A stretch of 64,000 bases of DNA, from positions 682,001 to 746,000 of the forward strand of contig NZ_QPCG01000002.1 in NCBI RefSeq assembly GCF_003351025.1, given 5' to 3'. The position numbers and the translations under genes were made by a program. Positions 27,346-37,480 of the stretch are shown here, one piece after another. A model generated the notes under the pieces. The model was not told where the DNA came from. It ran no database searches and saw only the letters and a list, made by a program, of their open reading frames with translations. This DNA comes from Mucilaginibacter endophyticus. GTDB lineage: Bacteria; Bacteroidota; Bacteroidia; Sphingobacteriales; Sphingobacteriaceae. Within the stretch, counting starts at the first letter, position 1, and every line of letters starts with the position of its first letter.

Positions 27346-27384
27346 CGTTCGGTAATGGAACACTTGCAGTACGGATGTGAACGA
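27346..27384 (-). promoter_or_regulatory. Paired upstream activator dyads D (degenerate)
   Basis: CGTTCGGTAATGGAACA (27346-27362) is a good match to the far dyads of sites A and B. The near one, AGTACGGATGTGAACGA (27368-27384), keeps the GTACGG half but loses the TACA half. Spacing is again 22 bp. Its first 14 bases recur at 27462-27475 inside a hairpin, so it may have been altered by a local repeat. Confidence 0.45.
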
Positions 27385-27453
27385 TATTTTAAGTCGGAAG
27401 TTCGAAGTTTAGAATCTGAAGTCACTCTTTATCTACTACTTGAATTTTATTAT

Positions 27454-27516
27454 AAGTCTGAAGTACGGATGTGAAGTTAATGTTACTTCTGACTTAGAAC
27501 TCCGTACTTCAGACTT
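27454..27516 (-). terminator. Large hairpin after p6
   Basis: A perfect 16-bp inverted repeat AAGTCTGAAGTACGGA (27454-27469)/TCCGTACTTCAGACTT (27501-27516) lies 5 bp past the p6 stop codon. The 31-nt loop contains a smaller possible stem. No T-run follows directly, so it may act as a transcript-end or mRNA-stabilising structure rather than a classical terminator. It separates the p1-p6 unit from promoter D. Confidence 0.55.
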
Positions 27517-27521
27517 CCTCA

Positions 27522-29906
27522 TTATTCAGAGCGTAAACTCTCTACCGGATTTGCCAGCGCGGCTTTTATGGATTGAATGCTGATGGTAGCCAGGGCAATT
27601 AGTGTTGCGCCACCGCCCGCCAGCAGGAATATCCAAACAGTAATATCTATTTTGTAAGCGAAATCCTGCAGCCATTTACTCATCGAATACCATGCTATCG
27701 GCACCGCTATCAGGATTGAAATAATAATAAGCAGCACAAATTCGCTGGCCAGTAAACGGATAATGCCGCCAACACTTGAACCAAGTACTTTGCGGATACC
27801 AATTTCGCGCGTTTTAACCTGAGCCGAATAGGTTGCCAATCCAAACAAACCAAGACATGAGATCACAATAGCCAAAGCCGAAAATACGTTGAACAATGAA
27901 CCGGTATGTTCTTCAACGCGATATAAACGGCTAAAGTTTTCATCAAGAAAGGTATACTCAAGCGGAAAATCATTATTATACTGTTTCCAGGTATTTTGCA
28001 CTGCAGCGATAGCTTTTTGTGCGTCGCCCCCGGTTGTTTTGATAAACATGCGGAAACACTGATCGGGCCGGTAACATAATACGGCAGGCTCAATCTTTTT
28101 GCGCATGGAAGCATAGTTGAAGTCTTTTACCACACCTATGATAGTTCCCCGCGTTCTCTGGATCCTGATGCTCTTGCCGATAGGATCCTTCAAGCCCATT
28201 GCCGACGCAGCAGTTTCGTTTATTATAAAGTGAGTGCTATCTGCAACTGCGCCAGTAAATGCCGCCCCTTCTTTTATCTTAAGCTTAAAGAAACCTATAT
28301 AATCCTGATCAACAAAAATGGGATGAAAAATAAGGTTTGCTTTTGCAGGCTTGCCTTCCCAGTCATTGTCGCCTGTCCACCCATCAAAATCAACAATATT
28401 GCTACTGCTTCGGGTAACGGCCATCACTCCGGGCTGTTTTAGTAATTCGGCTTTGGCTGCATCATAGTGCGGTTTAATATCCTGCATACCAAACATCAAT
28501 ACATTTTCTTTATTGTAGCCAAGATCTCTGTTACGGATAAAGCTGAGTTGTTTTCCTATAACCAGCGTACCAATAATAAGCACTATCGAAACGGTAAACT
28601 GCAAAACAACCAGCACCCGGCGAAAGGCGGCGTTTCCAATCCCGGTAGTAACCTTACCCTTAAGGGCTTTCAATGGCTCAAACGATGATAACAGTAGTGC
28701 AGGATAAACACTTGAAGCCACAAGCGTGCCAACAAGCGTTAATATGATATAAAGCCAAATCTGATAGCTATTTAAAGAAAGCTCCAGCTCTTTACCCGAA
28801 AATTGGTTATAAGCAGGCATCAGCGCATACATTAAAGTTATGGCAAATGCCGTAGCAATAACAAACAACAATGTAGTTTCAATTATAAACTGAAAAAAAA
28901 GCTGCATTTTACCTGCGCCAATGATTTTACGCATGCTAACCTCTTTGGCGCGCAGCATAGATCTGGCCGTTGAAAGGTTTACATAGTTTATACAAGCTAT
29001 AACTAAAATCAGGATTGCTACAATAGCGAAAGTACGCACAGTTGACATGCCTCCATCACTGCCGTCAGCCTTGTACAAATGCATTTTCAGGAAAGGCTGC
29101 GCCAGGTAAGGAACCGGCGCGTCATCTGGTTTGTTACGCTCGTGGATTGCCCGCAGCTGTTTTTCTAATTTATGCAGATTGGTGCCCGGTTTTAGCAATA
29201 AATAAGTTTCAAAACTAAAATTAACCCAGTCGGCATCCATTGAGCTGATACGGCTGGTACCGTTATAACTGGCTCTATTTTTAACGTAGGCCTCATTATT
29301 GAAACGGCTTAAGGGCAACAGTATATTATAACCTATACTTGAATTTGTTGGATAATTGGCAACTACACCGGTAACATTCAAAACATCATTACGGCCAAGT
29401 GTGATGGTTTTACCAATTGGGTTATTATCTCCAAAATATTTTCTGGCAATCTTTTCAGTTATTACGATCGAATTGTTGTCTGGAAAAGGATGCTTAGCAT
29501 CGCCTTGCAACAACGGAAAATTAAAAACATTGAAATACGATGGGTCGGTAAAGGCCACACCGGGCTCTTCAAAGATTTTATCCTTGTACCTGAATGATGC
29601 GCTACCTATATTCATGATACGCGCGCCATCCTTAACTTCGGGGATCTCGTTTTTGGCAAACGTTGTTACCGGCGCTATAATTTCAGTAAATATCTGCTTG
29701 CTCACATCAGTGCCGCCAACTATACCTATACGGTACAGGTTTTCACTTTGCTTATTAAACCTGTCAAAACTCAATTCATCCTGCACCCAAAGCAGCATAA
29801 ATAAACCTATTACAAGGCCAAATGTCAGGCCTATCACGTTAATGGCGGTGTAAAACTTATTGCTTACAATGTTCCGCCAGGCAGTTTTCAGATAGTTTCT
29901 TATCAT
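27522..29906 (-). CDS. FtsX/MacB-type ABC permease p6
   Basis: Predicted 794-residue permease starting MIRNYLKTAWRNIVSNKFY. It pairs with p1: both have LLWVQDELS or LIWVQDELS at the end of helix 1, a SKQ motif early in the periplasmic domain and a Y(V/I)NLSTARSMLR segment after helix 2. First coupling segment LRAKEVSMRKIIGAGK (about 304-330); second KTREIGIRKVLGSS (about 695-712), preceded by SAQV. The tail is ESLRSE. It is last in the unit that begins with the fusion protein and ATPase, and a large hairpin follows. Confidence 0.93.
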   Translation of the reverse strand: MIRNYLKTAWRNIVSNKFYTAINVIGLTFGLVIGLFMLLWVQDELSFDRFNKQSENLYRIGIVGGTDVSKQIFTEIIAPVTTFAKNEIPEVKDGARIMNIGSASFRYKDKIFEEPGVAFTDPSYFNVFNFPLLQGDAKHPFPDNNSIVITEKIARKYFGDNNPIGKTITLGRNDVLNVTGVVANYPTNSSIGYNILLPLSRFNNEAYVKNRASYNGTSRISSMDADWVNFSFETYLLLKPGTNLHKLEKQLRAIHERNKPDDAPVPYLAQPFLKMHLYKADGSDGGMSTVRTFAIVAILILVIACINYVNLSTARSMLRAKEVSMRKIIGAGKMQLFFQFIIETTLLFVIATAFAITLMYALMPAYNQFSGKELELSLNSYQIWLYIILTLVGTLVASSVYPALLLSSFEPLKALKGKVTTGIGNAAFRRVLVVLQFTVSIVLIIGTLVIGKQLSFIRNRDLGYNKENVLMFGMQDIKPHYDAAKAELLKQPGVMAVTRSSSNIVDFDGWTGDNDWEGKPAKANLIFHPIFVDQDYIGFFKLKIKEGAAFTGAVADSTHFIINETAASAMGLKDPIGKSIRIQRTRGTIIGVVKDFNYASMRKKIEPAVLCYRPDQCFRMFIKTTGGDAQKAIAAVQNTWKQYNNDFPLEYTFLDENFSRLYRVEEHTGSLFNVFSALAIVISCLGLFGLATYSAQVKTREIGIRKVLGSSVGGIIRLLASEFVLLIIISILIAVPIAWYSMSKWLQDFAYKIDITVWIFLLAGGGATLIALATISIQSIKAALANPVESLRSE

Positions 29907-30002
29907 GGCTATATCATTAAATCACTGGGTCATTAAGTCATTGTTTATTGCCCACTACCATTCAATGACGTAATGACGCGGAGCAATGACCTAATGACGA
30001 GA
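29907..30002. repeat. Family II palindromic intergenic repeat (p5-p6 gap)
   Basis: GTCATTAAGTCATTG on the left matches CAATGACGTAATGAC on the right with one mismatch. Right half continues GCGGAGCAATGACCTAATGA. The element fills the gap. Confidence 0.85.
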
Positions 30003-32369
30003 TTATTCGTTCTTCAAACTTTTAACCGGATTACTCAGTGCCGCTTTAATAGCTTGCCAGCTTACCGTGAGCAAACAAACGATTATACTAATCCCAATAG
30101 TAGCGATAAATACCCAGGCGCTTATATCCGTACGATAGGTATAATGCTCCAGCCATTTGCTCATGTTGTACCAGCTTAGCGCCGAACCAATAACAAAAGA
30201 TATAACCACGAGTATTAAAAACTCTTTCGACAGGTTGAACCATAAGCTGCTGATGCTGGCACCAAGTACCTTGCGAATGCTGATCTCTTTTTTGCGCTGC
30301 TCAGCGGAGAACGAGGCTAAGCCAAATAAACCTAAACAGGATATAATGATAGCCAACACCGTGAATGAACTCGACAGCGTACCTAATAACTTTTCATCAT
30401 CAAACTTATCGGCAAAACTTTGATCAACAAACCTGTATTCAAAAGGGAATTCTGGATTATATTTTTTGTATATCTTACCTATGGCTTCCAGACTTTTAGA
30501 TACGGGCGCATTTGGATTTAAACGGATGCCGATCTGATTTGCCCAGTTCTTATCAAAACCTATAATAGCCGGTTTCACCGGTTCATATGGTGATCCCCAA
30601 ACAAAGTCCTTCACTATCCCTACTACCGTGCAATTACGTCCCTGCCATTTTACAATTTGTCCGAGTGGCTCTTTTAAACGCATCAACTTAACAGCTGATT
30701 CGTTCATGATGAGCGATAAAGAATCGGCCATTCGATTAGGAATATAATCCCGCCCCTTAACTAATTCAAGTTTATAGGTCGAGATAAAATGGAATGAAGT
30801 AACGATCTGGTCAATTGGAATCTTATCTTCTCCAGGTAATTGTCCGGGCCAGTTGATACCCCAGCTACTGCTATTGGCACTGGCTATAGACCCCGATACC
30901 TCCGTGGCATCAACAGCGGCACCGGAAGCGATTATATCATTTCTGAAACTATCGAACGATTTAACCATACCTTCTTCAAGGTCAATTTCAATCAATCCGT
31001 TTTGGGAATACCCTACCGGCCGGTTTTTAATATAGGTAATTTGTTTATAGATCAAAATGCTTGAAAGGATCAAACAGGTAGCAAATACAAACTGTACAAC
31101 AACCAGCACCTGCCTTGAATGCAGTGTTTTTTTCCCGGTTTTATTCATCCCTTTTAAAACCTTAACCGGTTTAAACGAGGATAAAAACAAAGCGGGGTAA
31201 CTGCCGGCCAGCGCACCGGTTAACAGGGTTACCAAGATGGCAGCCACCCAGGCCCAGGCATTGGTAAATGGAATGATCAGTTGCTTATTAATTACTTCGT
31301 TAAAATAACCGATGGTAGCCATCATAATTAAAACAGCTACGATGAACGATAGAAATGCAGTAAGTACCGATTCGCCTAAAAACTGTTGAATAATAGCTAT
31401 CCTGCGGGCACCTACTACCTTTCGGATCCCAACTTCGCGCGAGCGGCGCTCCGAACGGGCGGTTGAGAGGTTCATGAAATTGATACAGGCAATCAATAAT
31501 ATACCTATCGCTAAAAACAGGAACAAACGTACATACTCAATCGCTCCACCTGTATTCACACCGTTTTTAAACTGCCCGTACAAATGCCCTTTTACAAAAG
31601 GATACAAAAACAATTGGTTCTCCTTGTTATTAGGATCGTACCGTTCAACTACCTTATTGATCTTTTTGTTGAGTTTATCTAAATCAACGCCCGGTTTCAG
31701 CAGTACATATGTCTGGAACGAGTAATTGCCCCAGCCGGACTGCCTTACCCATTGATTATCGGCTTCATACTTTTTCCACGATTCAAAGGCTTTAAACCGG
31801 AAACGTGAGTTTTTAGGCAGATCTTTAAATATCCCTGTTACTTTTAAAGGTGTTTTAGCGTTAACCTTAACGGTTTGCCCCATCGGGTCTGCATCGCCGA
31901 AAATTGATTTGGCTGCCGATTCGGACAGGATAATCGACGATGGATCTTTGAAAACATCGTTTTTATTACCTTTTACAAATTGCACCGTGAACATACTCAG
32001 GAATGACTCATCGGCCACTAACGTGTTTATTTTAAGCGGTTTGTTATTATAATTAAACAATTGATCGCCCCCCCAGGTCGAACGCGCGACGGATTCTATC
32101 TCAGGGAAATCTTTTTGCAGCGCGGCTGCGGCCGGTACCGGGGTCGAACCGTTAGTATATATTTCGCCGTTAGAGGGCTGGTTACGCAAAACAGAATATA
32201 ACCTGTCCTTATTTTCATGGAACCCATCATACGTAAATTCGTTGTAAACATAAAGCAGCAGCATAAAGCTCACCGCCATACCAACACCTAAACCACCAAT
32301 GTTTATGGCCGAATACAGCTTGTTTTTAATTAAGCTTCGCCATGCGATTTTTAAATAGTTCTTAAACAT
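30003..32369 (-). CDS. FtsX/MacB-type ABC permease p5
   Basis: Predicted 788-residue permease starting MFKNYLKIAWRSLIKNKLY. It shares with p13 the GGAIEYVR lead into helix 2. First coupling segment RRSREVGIRKVVGARR (about 295-321); second RKKEISIRKVLGAS (about 688-704), with an S in place of the G of KEIGIRK. A WGSPYEPVKP stretch in the second periplasmic domain replaces the usual FHxxSLH. Tail KSLKNE. It lies 107 bp after p4 with a family II repeat between them. Confidence 0.93.
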   Translation of the reverse strand: MFKNYLKIAWRSLIKNKLYSAINIGGLGVGMAVSFMLLLYVYNEFTYDGFHENKDRLYSVLRNQPSNGEIYTNGSTPVPAAAALQKDFPEIESVARSTWGGDQLFNYNNKPLKINTLVADESFLSMFTVQFVKGNKNDVFKDPSSIILSESAAKSIFGDADPMGQTVKVNAKTPLKVTGIFKDLPKNSRFRFKAFESWKKYEADNQWVRQSGWGNYSFQTYVLLKPGVDLDKLNKKINKVVERYDPNNKENQLFLYPFVKGHLYGQFKNGVNTGGAIEYVRLFLFLAIGILLIACINFMNLSTARSERRSREVGIRKVVGARRIAIIQQFLGESVLTAFLSFIVAVLIMMATIGYFNEVINKQLIIPFTNAWAWVAAILVTLLTGALAGSYPALFLSSFKPVKVLKGMNKTGKKTLHSRQVLVVVQFVFATCLILSSILIYKQITYIKNRPVGYSQNGLIEIDLEEGMVKSFDSFRNDIIASGAAVDATEVSGSIASANSSSWGINWPGQLPGEDKIPIDQIVTSFHFISTYKLELVKGRDYIPNRMADSLSLIMNESAVKLMRLKEPLGQIVKWQGRNCTVVGIVKDFVWGSPYEPVKPAIIGFDKNWANQIGIRLNPNAPVSKSLEAIGKIYKKYNPEFPFEYRFVDQSFADKFDDEKLLGTLSSSFTVLAIIISCLGLFGLASFSAEQRKKEISIRKVLGASISSLWFNLSKEFLILVVISFVIGSALSWYNMSKWLEHYTYRTDISAWVFIATIGISIIVCLLTVSWQAIKAALSNPVKSLKNE

Positions 32370-32476
32370 ATCTTATTTCATTAGTCATTTCGTCATTAAG
32401 TCATTGTTTATCGCTTTCATAATCGGCCATTCAAAATGACTTGATGACGCAAAGCAAATTATACAATGGCTCTTTA
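32370..32476. repeat. Family II palindromic intergenic repeat (p4-p5 gap)
   Basis: Left half CGTCATTAAGTCATTG, right half AAAATGACTTGATGACGC followed by AAAGCAAATTATACAATGGC, the latter degenerate compared with sister copies. Confidence 0.8.
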
Positions 32477-34864
32477 CTATTCACTCCTCAAGCTCTCTAC
32501 GGGATTAGCTAACGCAGCTTTAATTGCCTGAAAGCTTACTGTGGCAAATGCTATAACCAGCGCTGCTGTACCGGCTAACGCAAAAATCCACCAGGTTATC
32601 TCTATACGATAGGCAAAATTCTGAAGCCACTTGTTCATAGCAAACCATGCCAATGGAAATGCAATTAAGGATGAAAGCATAACCAGTTTCAAAAACTCCG
32701 CAGACAGCATATTTACAATCTCGGTTACAGAAGCTCCAAATACCTTGCGGATACCGATCTCGCGTGTACGCTGTATAGTGCTATATGATGCTAAACCAAA
32801 CAGCCCCATACATGAAATAAGTATTGCCAGCACAGCAAAATACATAACCAGGTTACCAAAATTTACCTGCGCGGCATATTGCGCATTGAAAGCTTCGTCA
32901 ACAAACCTATAATTGAAAGGACGTTCCGTCACAAGCGATTTCCACCGCTTTTGAATAGCGGCAATAGTCGCAGGAATATTTTTTGATCCTATTTTGAGTG
33001 TAAGCACCTTGTTAAAATCCGGGTCATTACTGATACTTAAGGGATTTACTGGTTCCTGCAACGATTGAAAATGAAAATCCTTCAAAACCCCTATAATTTT
33101 ACCGTTCTGTCCCCATTGTTTTATTTTACGACCAACAGCGTCGGCTGGTGCTGTAAACCCAAGACTTTTTGCAGCCGCTTCGTTAATCAGGAAGGCCCTG
33201 GAGGTATCGGTACCAAAAGCTTTTGAAAATATTCTGCCTGCGGCCAGTTTCATTTCAAACTGAGGTATAAAGTCACTATCAACGTAATATGCATCAATAA
33301 GCATTTGTTGCATGTTGCCTGCTTTATTCTCCATTTCAGTTTCACTGTTACCATTACCAAACCCCGGTAAACTTCTTGACGCTGCCGCCGAGATAACATT
33401 CGGTATTTTTTTCAATTCTTGTTTTATCACGGGAAGCCGGCGTTGCACTGCTGTATCGGAAAAAAAGTCGATAGTAAGCATTTGATCTTTCTGAAAACCA
33501 AGCGGCTGGCTACGCATGTAATTTAATTGTGTGTAAACTACAATGGTGCCTACTATTAACACAATAGATATTGAAAACTGTACAACCACAAGCGAACGAC
33601 GCAACAAAGCTCCTTTGCCCGATTTGCTGAACTTGCCTTTTAATGTAGTAGCCGGTTTATATCCTGATAGCACAAAAGCCGGATATAAACCGGCGATAAA
33701 CCCTATAAAGCAGGATAATATAAAAAGATGAAACACATAAGCATGGGTAAAAATGGTTGTATTCGTAACCTTGCCAGATACCTGGTTGTAAAGCGGCAGC
33801 AACGAATTACTCAACAAAATGGCCAATAAAAAAGCGATAAGGCATATGATCACCGATTCACTCAAAAACTGGCCGATCAATTGTTTTCTCGCGGCGCCGA
33901 TAACCTTACGGATACCAACTTCTTTTGCACGCTCGGTAGCCCGTGCTGTGGTTAAATTAATAAAGTTTATACAGGCTATCAGCAGAATGAACAGGGCTAT
34001 AGCCGAAAAAATACGGATATTATGCAGGTCGCCCCACTCTGGGCCTCCTCTTACCGTATCCATGTATACATCTTTTAAGGGTATAAGATGGTAGTCATAA
34101 TTTGTCCCTTCTTTCCTATCGGCCTCGGTGTAATGCCTGTTTGCAAAAGCCGGCAATTGCGTTTCCAAACTTTTAAAATCGTATCCTTTGGGTAGTACAA
34201 TATAAGTATACCCCCGGATCCTCGCCCAGTTTGCCGGCCCGGAAGGAAATAACTTTAAAGACGTGGCATAAGAAACAGCGATATCAAATTTAAAATGAGA
34301 GTTGGTTGGTATATCCTTTATTACCGCTGTTACCGTTACCGGATATTTGCTATCAAGCGTTAATGTTTTTCCAATCGGATCACTATCGCCAAAATATTTT
34401 TTTTCCATGGATTGTGTTATCACAACCGTAAAGGGCGCTTCAAATCCCTTTTTTATATCACCTTTTATAACAGGGAATGTAAACACCGAAAACAGTGAAG
34501 GATCCGTATACACGGCATTTTCTTCCTGAAACTTTACAGCGCCATTTTGTACTAAAAACCTCGCACCCGATATGCGGGCGCTTTCTTTAACCTGAGGATA
34601 GTCTTGCTGCAATGACGGGCCTATCTGTTCAAACGCTGATGAAGTAGTAATTACCGGGATATTGGGACGCTTTACATCAACAGCGACACGATAGATCTGA
34701 TCAATTTTTTCGTTAAACGTATCGTAGCTCAGCTCAAATTTTATATTTATATAGATAAGAAAACAGGCCGTTAAACCTATTGCCAGCCCTATGATATTGA
34801 TCATCGAATACCCTTTATGCCGCCAAAGGCTTCTGTACGCAATTTTGAAATAGTTTCTTATCAT
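32477..34864 (-). CDS. FtsX/MacB-type ABC permease p4
   Basis: Predicted 795-residue permease starting MIRNYFKIAYRSLWRHKGY. First coupling segment ERAKEVGIRKVIGAARK (about 298-325) after NFINLTTARA; second RTREIGIRKVFGAS (about 696-713), the only member with F instead of L in RKV(L/F)GAS. The first periplasmic domain has a WGDLHNIR stretch before helix 2. Tail ESLRSE. It lies 134 bp after p3, with the best-formed family II hairpin in the gap. Relationship to siblings is not obvious by eye beyond general similarity to p7 and p14. Confidence 0.93.
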   Translation of the reverse strand: MIRNYFKIAYRSLWRHKGYSMINIIGLAIGLTACFLIYINIKFELSYDTFNEKIDQIYRVAVDVKRPNIPVITTSSAFEQIGPSLQQDYPQVKESARISGARFLVQNGAVKFQEENAVYTDPSLFSVFTFPVIKGDIKKGFEAPFTVVITQSMEKKYFGDSDPIGKTLTLDSKYPVTVTAVIKDIPTNSHFKFDIAVSYATSLKLFPSGPANWARIRGYTYIVLPKGYDFKSLETQLPAFANRHYTEADRKEGTNYDYHLIPLKDVYMDTVRGGPEWGDLHNIRIFSAIALFILLIACINFINLTTARATERAKEVGIRKVIGAARKQLIGQFLSESVIICLIAFLLAILLSNSLLPLYNQVSGKVTNTTIFTHAYVFHLFILSCFIGFIAGLYPAFVLSGYKPATTLKGKFSKSGKGALLRRSLVVVQFSISIVLIVGTIVVYTQLNYMRSQPLGFQKDQMLTIDFFSDTAVQRRLPVIKQELKKIPNVISAAASRSLPGFGNGNSETEMENKAGNMQQMLIDAYYVDSDFIPQFEMKLAAGRIFSKAFGTDTSRAFLINEAAAKSLGFTAPADAVGRKIKQWGQNGKIIGVLKDFHFQSLQEPVNPLSISNDPDFNKVLTLKIGSKNIPATIAAIQKRWKSLVTERPFNYRFVDEAFNAQYAAQVNFGNLVMYFAVLAILISCMGLFGLASYSTIQRTREIGIRKVFGASVTEIVNMLSAEFLKLVMLSSLIAFPLAWFAMNKWLQNFAYRIEITWWIFALAGTAALVIAFATVSFQAIKAALANPVESLRSE

Positions 34865-34998
34865 GATTTATGTCATTAAGTCATTTTACTTTCGTGTCAT
34901 TAGGTCATTGATCTCTGGATATCATTGTATAATTAAGCGGTTAATGTACTTTGCAATAATGACTTAATGACGCAAAGCAAATGACCTGATGAAATCAT
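34865..34998. repeat. Family II palindromic intergenic repeat (p3-p4 gap)
   Basis: Perfect 14-bp inverted repeat GTCATTAAGTCATT (34872-34885)/AATGACTTAATGAC (34958-34971), with a second TCATTAGGTCATT/AATGACCTGATGA pair overlapping it (one mismatch). The pairs cannot all form in a nested way, so alternative folds are possible. Confidence 0.88.
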
Positions 34999-37365
34999 CT
35001 ATTCGTCCCTCAAACTCTTTATCGGGTTTATCATGGCGGCTTTTATGGCCTGGTATGATATGGTAACGGCTGCTATAATAAATGACGACACTATCGCCAC
35101 CATAAATATCCCGGGCCCTATGTTGATATGATATGCAAAATTTTGCAACCAGCTATGCGTTACATAATAACCAAGCGGTGCCGCTATTGCAAAAGCTATC
35201 GCTATCAGGTAAATAAACTCTTTGGTAAACAGGGCCACAATACTTGAAACTGGTGCCCCCAATACTTTACGAATGCCAACCTCCTTGGTGCGTTGTGACG
35301 CGGCAAAGGCTATCAAACCATATAGACCCAAACAACCTATAAAAATGGCAATGTATGAGAACAGCTGAAATGCCACATATACTTTTTGCTCCTGCTTATA
35401 AAAATTGGCTATGTGTTCATCAACAAACTGAAACTGAAAAATATTATCGGGATACAGTGCCGACCATTTTTTGCCAATGTAACTGATAGTTTCACTCATG
35501 TTGGCCGGCTGCATTTTTATACTCGCCATGAAAAACCGGTCCGGGTTATATTCCAATACACATGAGCGACGTTTTTTATGTTTCGACTCGCTTTGAAAAT
35601 CCTTCACAACGCCAATGATGGTTGCTTTTTGATCGCCATTAATCGTTATGTGCTTATTTATAGCCAGCTGCGGATTTTGGATACCCAGTTTCTGCATCAT
35701 GGTTTCGTTGATGACAACTTTATGAACGGTATCCTTTTCGTTCTTTTTCAAGATCTTTTGTCCGGCCAACATTTGCAACCCGAACATATCAGTAAATTTT
35801 TCATCTATAGCTTTGTACTCGGTAACATCGTCTTTAGGGAATCCCAGCTCTACAGATGAAAAGCTGGTAAAGTTGCTGTTGAAAGCCGGCGCACCTGATG
35901 AAAAACTAACTTCTTTTATACCGGGGTAACCGGCCAGTTGCTGATTTAATACATCTCGCTTTTTCATGTCGGGCAGCCCTACAGATACTACGGCCTCCTT
36001 ATCGAAACCAAGATCCTGGTTTTTAAAAAAGTCCATCTGCCGGGCTACAATCAATGTGCCTATGATCATAATCTGGGATATGGCAAATTGCCCTATCACT
36101 AAACCTTTACGTAAGGTAAGCCTCCCGCTGCCACCAGTGTTTTTATTCTTAAAACTATCAACCGGCTGAAATGCCGATTGTACAAACGATGGATATAAAC
36201 CAGCAAGCAAGATCACAGCTAAAGTGATGACAGCTATCCAGCCTATCACGGTAGGTTGTGCCAGCTGCAAAGCGTCAACATTGATAGACATCCATTCCGC
36301 CGCTTTGGCCAGGAACAAAGCACACAACCCGACACCCAGCAACACCGAAAATAAAACCAGCACGGTAGTTTCGCCCAAAAACTGTTTAATAAGCTGCGGG
36401 CGACTTGCGCCCAGCACTTTACGCATACCTACCTCTTTAGCACGTTTAATAGCCTGTGCGGTAGCGAGGTTAATAAAATTGATACATGCTGTAATGATGA
36501 TGAGCAACGCCACACCAATTAGGGCGTAGTAAGTATCCTTTGAAGTTGGCGTAATAATGTTATTAATATAACGCTGATCAAAGTGAATATCCTTCAAAGG
36601 CTGAAAAGGTAAAACAGCTGTTTTTGCTACATCAGCTCCCCAGTTCTTTTTGATAAAGGCGGGCATTTTGCTGTTCAATTGTTGGATGGAATAGTTTTTA
36701 GGCAAAACGATGTAAGCATAGCTACCTCCGGGAATAGCCCAAAAGTTGCTCATCATCCCTTTTAAGTTATTTTCGATACTGCTTAATGAAATCAGAAACG
36801 AAAATGGCACGCTTGTATTTGCCGGCAGATCTTTAATAATGCCTGTTACCTTTGCATCCAATCGATTTTCAAAGTTGATCAGCTTGCCAACTGCATCGCT
36901 TTTACCAAAATATTTTTTAGCGATACTTTCGGTAAGTACAACACTATTAGGTTCTTTAAGGGCTGTATTAGGGTCACCGGCAAGCCACTGGTAATCAAAC
37001 ACTTTATCTATCTGATCGTCGCCAAAAGCTACATTATGTTCATTATAACGGTTTTCGCCAATCTTGATCATCGCATCGCCCTGGTAAAAAAACTGTGTAG
37101 CCTGTTCCAGTTCAGGAAAATCGATCCGCATGGCCGGTATTATCGCCAGTGACACATTAGAATTAAAGTCAAGCGCGTGAAGGGTTACCCGGTAAGTGCG
37201 GTCGGCCTTGCTGTTGTAACTATCATACCCAAGCTCATTCCTCACAATCAGGAAAATCACAAGGCAGGCCGCTACACCCAACGTAAGCCCGAAAATATTC
37301 AGGAAGGCGTAACTCAGGTTACGACGGATATTCCTGAAAGCAATAACTACATAACTTTTTAACAT
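34999..37365 (-). CDS. FtsX/MacB-type ABC permease p3
   Basis: Predicted 788-residue permease starting MLKSYVVIAFRNIRRNLSY, a start sequence less basic than most siblings. It resembles p16: NFINLATAQAIKRAKE against NFINMATAQSFKRAKE, and HFDQRY against HFDGRF at the end of the first periplasmic domain. First coupling segment RAKEVGMRKVLGASR (about 292-320); second RTKEVGIRKVLGAP (about 688-705), where P replaces the final S. Tail IKSLRDE. A KHKKRR basic patch occurs in the second periplasmic domain. It follows p2 after 115 bp. Confidence 0.93.
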   Translation of the reverse strand: MLKSYVVIAFRNIRRNLSYAFLNIFGLTLGVAACLVIFLIVRNELGYDSYNSKADRTYRVTLHALDFNSNVSLAIIPAMRIDFPELEQATQFFYQGDAMIKIGENRYNEHNVAFGDDQIDKVFDYQWLAGDPNTALKEPNSVVLTESIAKKYFGKSDAVGKLINFENRLDAKVTGIIKDLPANTSVPFSFLISLSSIENNLKGMMSNFWAIPGGSYAYIVLPKNYSIQQLNSKMPAFIKKNWGADVAKTAVLPFQPLKDIHFDQRYINNIITPTSKDTYYALIGVALLIIITACINFINLATAQAIKRAKEVGMRKVLGASRPQLIKQFLGETTVLVLFSVLLGVGLCALFLAKAAEWMSINVDALQLAQPTVIGWIAVITLAVILLAGLYPSFVQSAFQPVDSFKNKNTGGSGRLTLRKGLVIGQFAISQIMIIGTLIVARQMDFFKNQDLGFDKEAVVSVGLPDMKKRDVLNQQLAGYPGIKEVSFSSGAPAFNSNFTSFSSVELGFPKDDVTEYKAIDEKFTDMFGLQMLAGQKILKKNEKDTVHKVVINETMMQKLGIQNPQLAINKHITINGDQKATIIGVVKDFQSESKHKKRRSCVLEYNPDRFFMASIKMQPANMSETISYIGKKWSALYPDNIFQFQFVDEHIANFYKQEQKVYVAFQLFSYIAIFIGCLGLYGLIAFAASQRTKEVGIRKVLGAPVSSIVALFTKEFIYLIAIAFAIAAPLGYYVTHSWLQNFAYHINIGPGIFMVAIVSSFIIAAVTISYQAIKAAMINPIKSLRDE

Positions 37366-37480
37366 GGCGATTCATTTTAAATCATTTGGTCATTAAGTAA
37401 TTTTACCCTGTGTTTTAATCCAGTATTCGCAATCATTAAAAATGACATAATGACGCAAAACAAATGACCCAATGACTATA
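37366..37480. repeat. Family II intergenic repeat (p2-p3 gap)
   Basis: Left TCATTTGGTCATTAAGTAAT, right AATGACATAATGACGC, AAAACAAATGACCC and AATGACTA. Arms are recognisable but with more mismatches than at 34865. Confidence 0.8.
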
